Source of the DNA: a virus
DNA length: 27,329 nucleotides
Virus record (IMG/VR): IMGVR_UViG_3300013103_000050
Span: 1 to 27,329 of that record
Strand: one strand, 5' to 3'
The notes under the pieces were generated by a model. It did not search any database. It was not told the origin of the DNA and worked only from the letters and a program-made list of their open reading frames with translations. Positions 23,598 through 27,329 of this stretch are shown piece after piece (within the stretch, counting starts at the first letter, position 1; each line of letters begins with the position of its first letter). Both the position numbers and the translations under genes were made by a program.

Positions 23598-24682
23598 TGT
23601 CTTGTGAATTGAATGAAAATACAATACCCTTAGATGCTGATATAATATATGAGGGTCATTTGGATGGATTTGGTGATGTTGACACATATTCATTTGATAT
23701 GATTGAGAATGAAACAATTACATTCAAGGTGAATATTGTTAATGATAGTGGTTCAGGTACATTACCAAATGCCACATTAAAATTATTTAAAATATTTGAT
23801 GGTAATGTAATTGATTTAGGAACATCATATTTACAAAGTCAGGTTAATGTATTTAACTATGATGGTGTTGTTGGGGATTATTATTTCTGTTTAGAAAACC
23901 TATATTCTTGTAATTATAGTGTGTTGGTAGAATTCACAGATTATGATGGTATTGTATTCACAAGGATGTATTCTTATTCAGGTGAAGCTATGGATGGTGA
24001 GTGGCCGATTGTTGAAATTCCACCATGCAATCAACCCGTGGCATATGAAATAACAAACGGTAAATTACCATTAGATATATCAAATGAACCGGAAGATTTT
24101 ACATTTGAATCTGCTGGAATTATATATGGAGTTCCTGGAGAACAAGATTGTGAAAGTGATGATGATGAAACACCAAGTTGGAACTGGAAACGATATGATG
24201 ATGAAACCGGAATACATCCACTTGGCAAAGAATATGATTTCATAGTCAGAGCATATTTTATTCAATATCCATACGTTTTTATTGAAAAAGCATTTAAAAT
24301 TTGTGTGTTTAATAATTGGGATTATGATAAACCTGATTTATTAAATCTACAAAGAACCGAATATGATGTTTCATATGTTGAAGTAGAATTACCGGATCAA
24401 TCACCATTATGTCCACCATGTACGGAGACTAAGGAAATTATTACAGAACGTATTATTAATTGGAAAGAATATGATATAGAAGGATTCCTGAAACGTATGG
24501 ACAAACTTATGTATGAAAAACAATGTAAAGTTAGACATGAATTACCTGAACTTGATAACGTTTATCATGAGCCTGAAATTATCATAAAAGAAGAAAAACT
24601 ATGTGATATTTGTCCAGAAGATGAAGAAGAAAAACCATTTGTGTCTGAACCAATTCAATCTTGTCCGGTATGTACAGAATGA
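23597..24682 (+). CDS. Cysteine-rich virion protein upstream of the PAAR spike
   Basis: A 361-residue protein of unknown family. Residues about 15-115 (IIYEGHLDGFGDVDTYSFDMIENETITFKV... GDYYFCLENLYSCNYSV) have the pattern of a bacterial pre-peptidase C-terminal (PPC)-like beta domain. A single TGE-type motif (YSGEAMDGEW, about 134) links it to the preceding repeat protein. Next (about 148-245) comes an Ig-like He-PIG-type stretch (YEITNGKLPLDIS... ESAGIIYGVPGEQD... YDFIVRAYFI). The C terminus is acidic and has paired cysteines (CPPC, CDICPED, CPVC), which suggests metal binding or disulphides. It sits directly before the PAAR gene and probably belongs to the tail tip or baseplate periphery. 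The domain calls are tentative. Confidence 0.55.
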   Translation: MSCELNENTIPLDADIIYEGHLDGFGDVDTYSFDMIENETITFKVNIVNDSGSGTLPNATLKLFKIFDGNVIDLGTSYLQSQVNVFNYDGVVGDYYFCLENLYSCNYSVLVEFTDYDGIVFTRMYSYSGEAMDGEWPIVEIPPCNQPVAYEITNGKLPLDISNEPEDFTFESAGIIYGVPGEQDCESDDDETPSWNWKRYDDETGIHPLGKEYDFIVRAYFIQYPYVFIEKAFKICVFNNWDYDKPDLLNLQRTEYDVSYVEVELPDQSPLCPPCTETKEIITERIINWKEYDIEGFLKRMDKLMYEKQCKVRHELPELDNVYHEPEIIIKEEKLCDICPEDEEEKPFVSEPIQSCPVCTE

Positions 24683-24688
24683 TAAATA
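24681..24688 (+). promoter_or_regulatory. Possible late promoter (GATAAATA, 7/8) upstream of PAAR
   Basis: A one-mismatch octamer overlapping the stop of the preceding gene, 18 bases before the PAAR start. Weak evidence; the same variant occurs before gp18. Confidence 0.3.
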
Positions 24689-24706
24689 AGATAAAGGAGA
24701 ATTACA

Positions 24707-24997
24707 TTGTCGGTTCCAATAGGTAGAATATCGGAAATATGTAGTGGACATCAATGTTATCCACCATCAATTGCTATTTCTGCAAGTTCTAACGTATTTG
24801 CGGAATTACTACCAGTTCACAGAGTTGGGGACAGTTACATACCACATTGCTGTTTAAGTTGTCATGGGATAACAACAGCGAGGGGATCATCATCTGTTTA
24901 TGTAAACGGTAGACCTTCTGCACATATCGGAGCTATGGCGAGTTGTAGTAGTGTAATGATAACCGGAGCATCAACCGTTTGGATTGAGGGATCTTAA
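24707..24997 (+). CDS. PAAR-domain baseplate spike tip protein, TTG start
   Basis: A 96-residue PAAR protein, the sharp cone capping the central spike (T4 gp5.4 role) that first pierces the host envelope. The motif sequence is clear: ISEICSGHQCYPPS at the N terminus, VHRVGDSYIPHCC, GITTARGSSSVYVNGRPSAHIG, and ending SCSSVMITGASTVWIEGS. His and Cys residues (H15, C17, H47, C48/C49, C52, H54, H73, C79) are of the kind that bind the metal ion at the tip. The start is TTG, supported by the AAAGGAGA ribosome-binding site seven to eight bases upstream; no ATG fits. The stop overlaps the gp25 start (TAATG). Confidence 0.92.
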   Translation: MSVPIGRISEICSGHQCYPPSIAISASSNVFAELLPVHRVGDSYIPHCCLSCHGITTARGSSSVYVNGRPSAHIGAMASCSSVMITGASTVWIEGS

Positions 24998-25389
24998 TGA
25001 GACAAACACAAGAAAATTTTTATTCAGATTTAGATTTAACATTTAATACACATCCACTAAACAGTGATATATCCGTATTATTTGATGAAAATAGTATTGA
25101 ACAAAATATGTATAATATATTAATGGCAAATAATGGTGATGCTAAATTTCATCCCGAAAAATGTCTTGGTATTAGGGATATGTTATTTGAACCTATTAAT
25201 ATTATCACAGAAGAACAATTAAGAATAAAAATAACAAATATATTAGAATCGTGGATGCCGAGAATTGAGGTAATACACATTGATGTTGAATCAATTAGGG
25301 ATGAAGGTTATAGAATAACAATATCATACATAACGATAAATATTGTAAATGAACAACAAACTGTATTGTTTTTAGATAGGATAAGATAA
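24997..25389 (+). CDS. 25: Baseplate wedge protein gp25
   Basis: Small lysozyme-like baseplate component (T4 gp25, 132 residues; here 130), placed at the sheath-baseplate interface with gp6. Family blocks: FYSDLDLTFNTHPLNSDISVLFDENSIEQNMYNILMANNGDAKFHPEKCLGIRDMLFEPI, with the conserved N/T-P-L-x-x-D and FHPE.LG segments, then ITNILESWMPRIEV. It sits between PAAR and gp6, five bases before gp6, in the usual order. It is thought to nucleate sheath assembly rather than act as an enzyme. Confidence 0.95.
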   Translation: MRQTQENFYSDLDLTFNTHPLNSDISVLFDENSIEQNMYNILMANNGDAKFHPEKCLGIRDMLFEPINIITEEQLRIKITNILESWMPRIEVIHIDVESIRDEGYRITISYITINIVNEQQTVLFLDRIR

Positions 25390-25393
25390 CAAA

Positions 25394-27202
25394 ATGGGAA
25401 AAAATTTAAAAGTAAACAAACTTGATTTTGATGATATAAAAGAAAATTTAATTGAGTTTCTAAAAGGTCAAGAAAAATTTAAAGATTATAATTTTTATGG
25501 TTCTGGATTTGATGTTATATTAGATTCATTGGCATATAATGCATTTTATATGGGAACGTTTGCTCATTTGTTAGCCAACGAAGCATTTATTGATTCTGCT
25601 AATTTAAGAGAAAGTTTAACAAGTAAAGCCAAATTATTTAATTATATTCCAAAATCATCATTTTCTGCTATTGCTGATGTTAATGTCAAATTAGATATTA
25701 ATGAAGATAATGAACCTGCTGATGAAAAGTTTTTAATTGAACGGGGTGAATTTGCGGAATCCGGTAATAATCTATCAGGTTTAATAAGAAAATTCATTTT
25801 AATTGATGATGTGTATGTTTATAACAAATCAATTGCAACAAGTGGTTTTCTTTATCAGACTGATACACTTGAAATATATGAAGGTGAATATATTACAGAT
25901 CACTTCACAAAAGATATTTCACAAAATTCAACTTGGAACCAAGTATACAGATTAACAGCAAAAGATGTTGATTATCGTACAATAAGAATTAAAGTATATG
26001 ATAGTGATACAAGTAGCAATTATCATACATATAAATTAGCTTCTGATTTTATGTTAATTAATGGCGATAGTCAAGTATTTTTTATTACTACTGATGATAA
26101 AGGGTATTATGAGATATTATTCGGCAATGATGTTTACGGTAAAGCTCTTGAAGATGGAAATTACATTGAAATAACATATGTCGAAAATAAAGGCGAATTG
26201 GGTAATGATGCATCATTATTTGATTATATTGGTAAAGATATAATTGGTAGAGATTTAATGCCTGTTGATGTAACCATCAATACTGAAATGGATTCTGATG
26301 GTGGTCGTGGTGAAGAAACATTAGAAGAACTTAAATACAATGTACCACATCATTATAAACGTCAAAATCGTTTGGTAACTATTGAAGATTATAAGTCTGT
26401 TCTTTTAGCTGAATACAATAATATTCAATCTATTAATGTTTGGGGTGGTGAAGATAATTATCCTAAAGTTTATGGTAGAGTATTTATTTCAATTAAACCA
26501 AAAATAGGTAATATTTTATCATCTAAGGCAAAAGAGAAAATACAAGAAACAATACTACACAAATATAACATTGTTACCATTGATACAACAATTGTTGATG
26601 TTGATTTCTTATACTTAAATTTAACAAATAATACCAAATTTAAACCATTAGATACGGATAAATCTGCTGGTGAAATTGCAAATTTGGTTAATGATACTAT
26701 TCATGATTATGATGATTTTCAAGTATCACGTTTCGATGGTTATTATTCAGATGCTTCTTTATATGAGCAAATATTAAATGCAGATCCATCAATCATTAGT
26801 ACATATAATAATATTACATTAGAAAAACAAACCAAACCATCATTGGAAACTTCACAATCTTATGTGATTGATTTTAATGGTGCGATTTTTAAAAATACAA
26901 TTCTAAGTAATGAATTTACATTTAGAGGATTACCAAGTTATTTTGATGATGATGGTGAGGGTAATATTATAATCCATTATGAAAGTTTAATTGATGGTGC
27001 AAAATATACTTATCTTGATGAATATTTTGGTACAATTGATTATGATACTGGAATATTAAATACTTCCAATATTATTATTGATAATATTACAGATGGTGAT
27101 TTTTTAATTACAACCGCTACACCAATCGAACCTGATTTTTATCCTTTAAGAAATATGAATAGTTATTTTCTTCATCTAACCACTCAAAATACGTTGTTAT
27201 AA
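25394..27202 (+). CDS. 6: Baseplate wedge protein gp6, C terminus replaced by inverted DNA
   Basis: The baseplate wedge core (T4 gp6, 660 residues), whose dimers form the inner ring that transmits the contraction signal. The 602-residue frame starts MGKNLKVNKLDFDDIKENLIEFLKGQEKFKDYNFYGSGFDVILDSLAYNAFYMGTFAHLLANEAFIDSANLRESLTSKAKLFNYIPKS in family style; the central part has GRGEETLEELKYNVPHHYKRQNRLVTIEDYKSVL, the most conserved block. Near the end is GDFLITTATPIEPDFYPLRNM (residues 568-588), as in other gp6 C termini, but the last 14 residues (from about nt 27158) read NSYFLHLTTQNTLL and are antisense to other coding sequence. A fitting ending, IIKINKVSIEVTEYNDNK, is found on the opposite strand at 27271-27327. 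So residues 1-588 look genuine and the listed stop probably is not. Confidence 0.85.
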   Translation: MGKNLKVNKLDFDDIKENLIEFLKGQEKFKDYNFYGSGFDVILDSLAYNAFYMGTFAHLLANEAFIDSANLRESLTSKAKLFNYIPKSSFSAIADVNVKLDINEDNEPADEKFLIERGEFAESGNNLSGLIRKFILIDDVYVYNKSIATSGFLYQTDTLEIYEGEYITDHFTKDISQNSTWNQVYRLTAKDVDYRTIRIKVYDSDTSSNYHTYKLASDFMLINGDSQVFFITTDDKGYYEILFGNDVYGKALEDGNYIEITYVENKGELGNDASLFDYIGKDIIGRDLMPVDVTINTEMDSDGGRGEETLEELKYNVPHHYKRQNRLVTIEDYKSVLLAEYNNIQSINVWGGEDNYPKVYGRVFISIKPKIGNILSSKAKEKIQETILHKYNIVTIDTTIVDVDFLYLNLTNNTKFKPLDTDKSAGEIANLVNDTIHDYDDFQVSRFDGYYSDASLYEQILNADPSIISTYNNITLEKQTKPSLETSQSYVIDFNGAIFKNTILSNEFTFRGLPSYFDDDGEGNIIIHYESLIDGAKYTYLDEYFGTIDYDTGILNTSNIIIDNITDGDFLITTATPIEPDFYPLRNMNSYFLHLTTQNTLL

Positions 27203-27284
27203 ATGAAACAAACGTTGGATATTTATCGTGAGCATATGAAGGTAGTTGACTTGTGATTAATGGGGCAAGTTTATTTATTGTCAT
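27158..27284 (-). CDS. 5' fragment of the gene downstream of gp6 (virion or baseplate type), inverted
   Basis: Reading from 27284 towards lower coordinates, an ATG opens MTINKLAPLIT, then SQLPSYAHDKYPTFVSF, then ITTYFEWLDEENN. The formal frame runs on to a TAG at 27117, but the part beyond about 27158 is antisense to genuine gp6. The pattern L-P-x-[FY]-x(3)-x-[YH]-P-x-F-V-x-F-[IL]-x-x-Y-[FY]-E-W-L is familiar from the N termini of large virion/baseplate proteins in T4-like marine phages. Its start overlaps the stop of the inverted gp6 end, the same tight coupling used elsewhere here. Only about 42 codons are present; the rest lies on the other side of the junction. Confidence 0.65.
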
Positions 27285-27329
27285 TATATTCGGTCACTTC
27301 GATTGATACTTTATTAATTTTAATAATGT
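27271..27329 (-). other. 6: Probable displaced gp6 C-terminal coding segment, inverted
   Basis: On the - strand, codons 27327-27274 read IIKINKVSIEVTEYNDNK, followed by TAA (27273-27271). Placed after FYPLRNM of the + strand frame, this gives a normal gp6 ending: an Asn before a short hydrophobic strand I-x-I-x-x-V-x-I-x-V. The TAA lies inside the first codons of the next gene, whose ATG is at 27284-27282. The segment continues past the window edge. Confidence 0.65.

Larger units (their letters stand above)
27158..27329. other. Inverted segment joined to the 3' end of gp6
   Basis: From about 27158 to the window end, coding sense lies on the - strand while everything before it is on the + strand. 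Read backwards, it gives a gp6-like C terminus, a stop/start overlap and the first ~40 codons of a next gene, exactly what should follow gp6 on the + strand. The left breakpoint is near 27152-27160; the right one is not in the window. Confidence 0.75.

Noticed and set aside
27203-27256. 17-codon + strand frame after the gp6 stop
   Set aside because: It is wholly antisense to the better-supported - strand gene start and has no ribosome-binding site.
27158-27329. Group I intron interrupting gp6 (abrupt loss of similarity near the end)
   Set aside because: The core pairing elements expected of a group I intron could not be found, and the opposite strand gives a coherent gp6 ending plus next-gene start, which explains the sequence better.
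1-27329. tRNA genes, insertion sequences or integrase attachment sites
   Set aside because: No cloverleaf-like segment, transposase or integrase motif was seen, and there is no non-coding gap long enough to hold them.

Overview
The window is a 27.3 kb piece of a T4-like contractile-tailed phage genome (class Caudoviricetes, myovirus morphology). It is AT-rich, with tightly packed genes nearly all on the + strand. The gene order matches the T4 late head-and-tail block: neck gp13 (5'-truncated by the window edge), gp14 and gp15, terminase gp16 and gp17, sheath gp18, tube gp19, portal gp20, core proteins gp67-like and gp68-like, protease gp21, scaffold gp22, major capsid gp23, then PAAR spike tip and baseplate wedge gp25 and gp6. 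The short capsid protein, the absence of a gene 24 paralogue next to gp23, and the lectin-like and repeat-rich structural genes point to a distant environmental (probably aquatic) T4-like lineage. The host cannot be told from this window.

Layout. 1-2700: gp13, a putative zinc metalloprotease with a possible capsid-targeting N terminus, a small repeat-domain protein, and gp14. 2714-3463: a free-standing GIY-YIG homing endonuclease between gp14 and gp15. 3485-9415: gp15, gp16, gp17, gp18 and gp19; the sheath carries a large insertion of GG-x-GY repeats related to the small protein at 1510-2001. 9502-14343: the portal and prohead module. 14456-24682: accessory virion proteins, namely a small decoration-like protein, two multi-domain LamG/concanavalin-like proteins, a 1136-residue protein with about 30 copies of a TGE-centred repeat, and a cysteine-rich protein. 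24707 to the end: PAAR, gp25 and gp6.

Regulation. Copies of the T4 late-promoter octamer TATAAATA lie in front of gp14, the endonuclease, gp20, gp22, gp23 and the 14456 gene, with 7/8 variants elsewhere. Three rho-independent terminators (after gp19, after gp23 and after the 14456 gene) are each followed closely by a late promoter or near-match, so the block divides into separate late units. In front of gp14 the promoter lies in the loop of a hairpin that hides the gp14 ribosome-binding site. This is the arrangement known from T4 genes such as e and soc, where only late-initiated RNA is translated.

Most notable oddity: the last ~172 bases (about 27158-27329) appear inverted relative to the rest. 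Read on the - strand they encode a plausible missing gp6 C terminus, whose stop overlaps the start of a new virion-type gene. The visible + strand gp6 therefore ends in antisense sequence. This is either a true DNA inversion in the population or a chimeric assembly or amplification junction.
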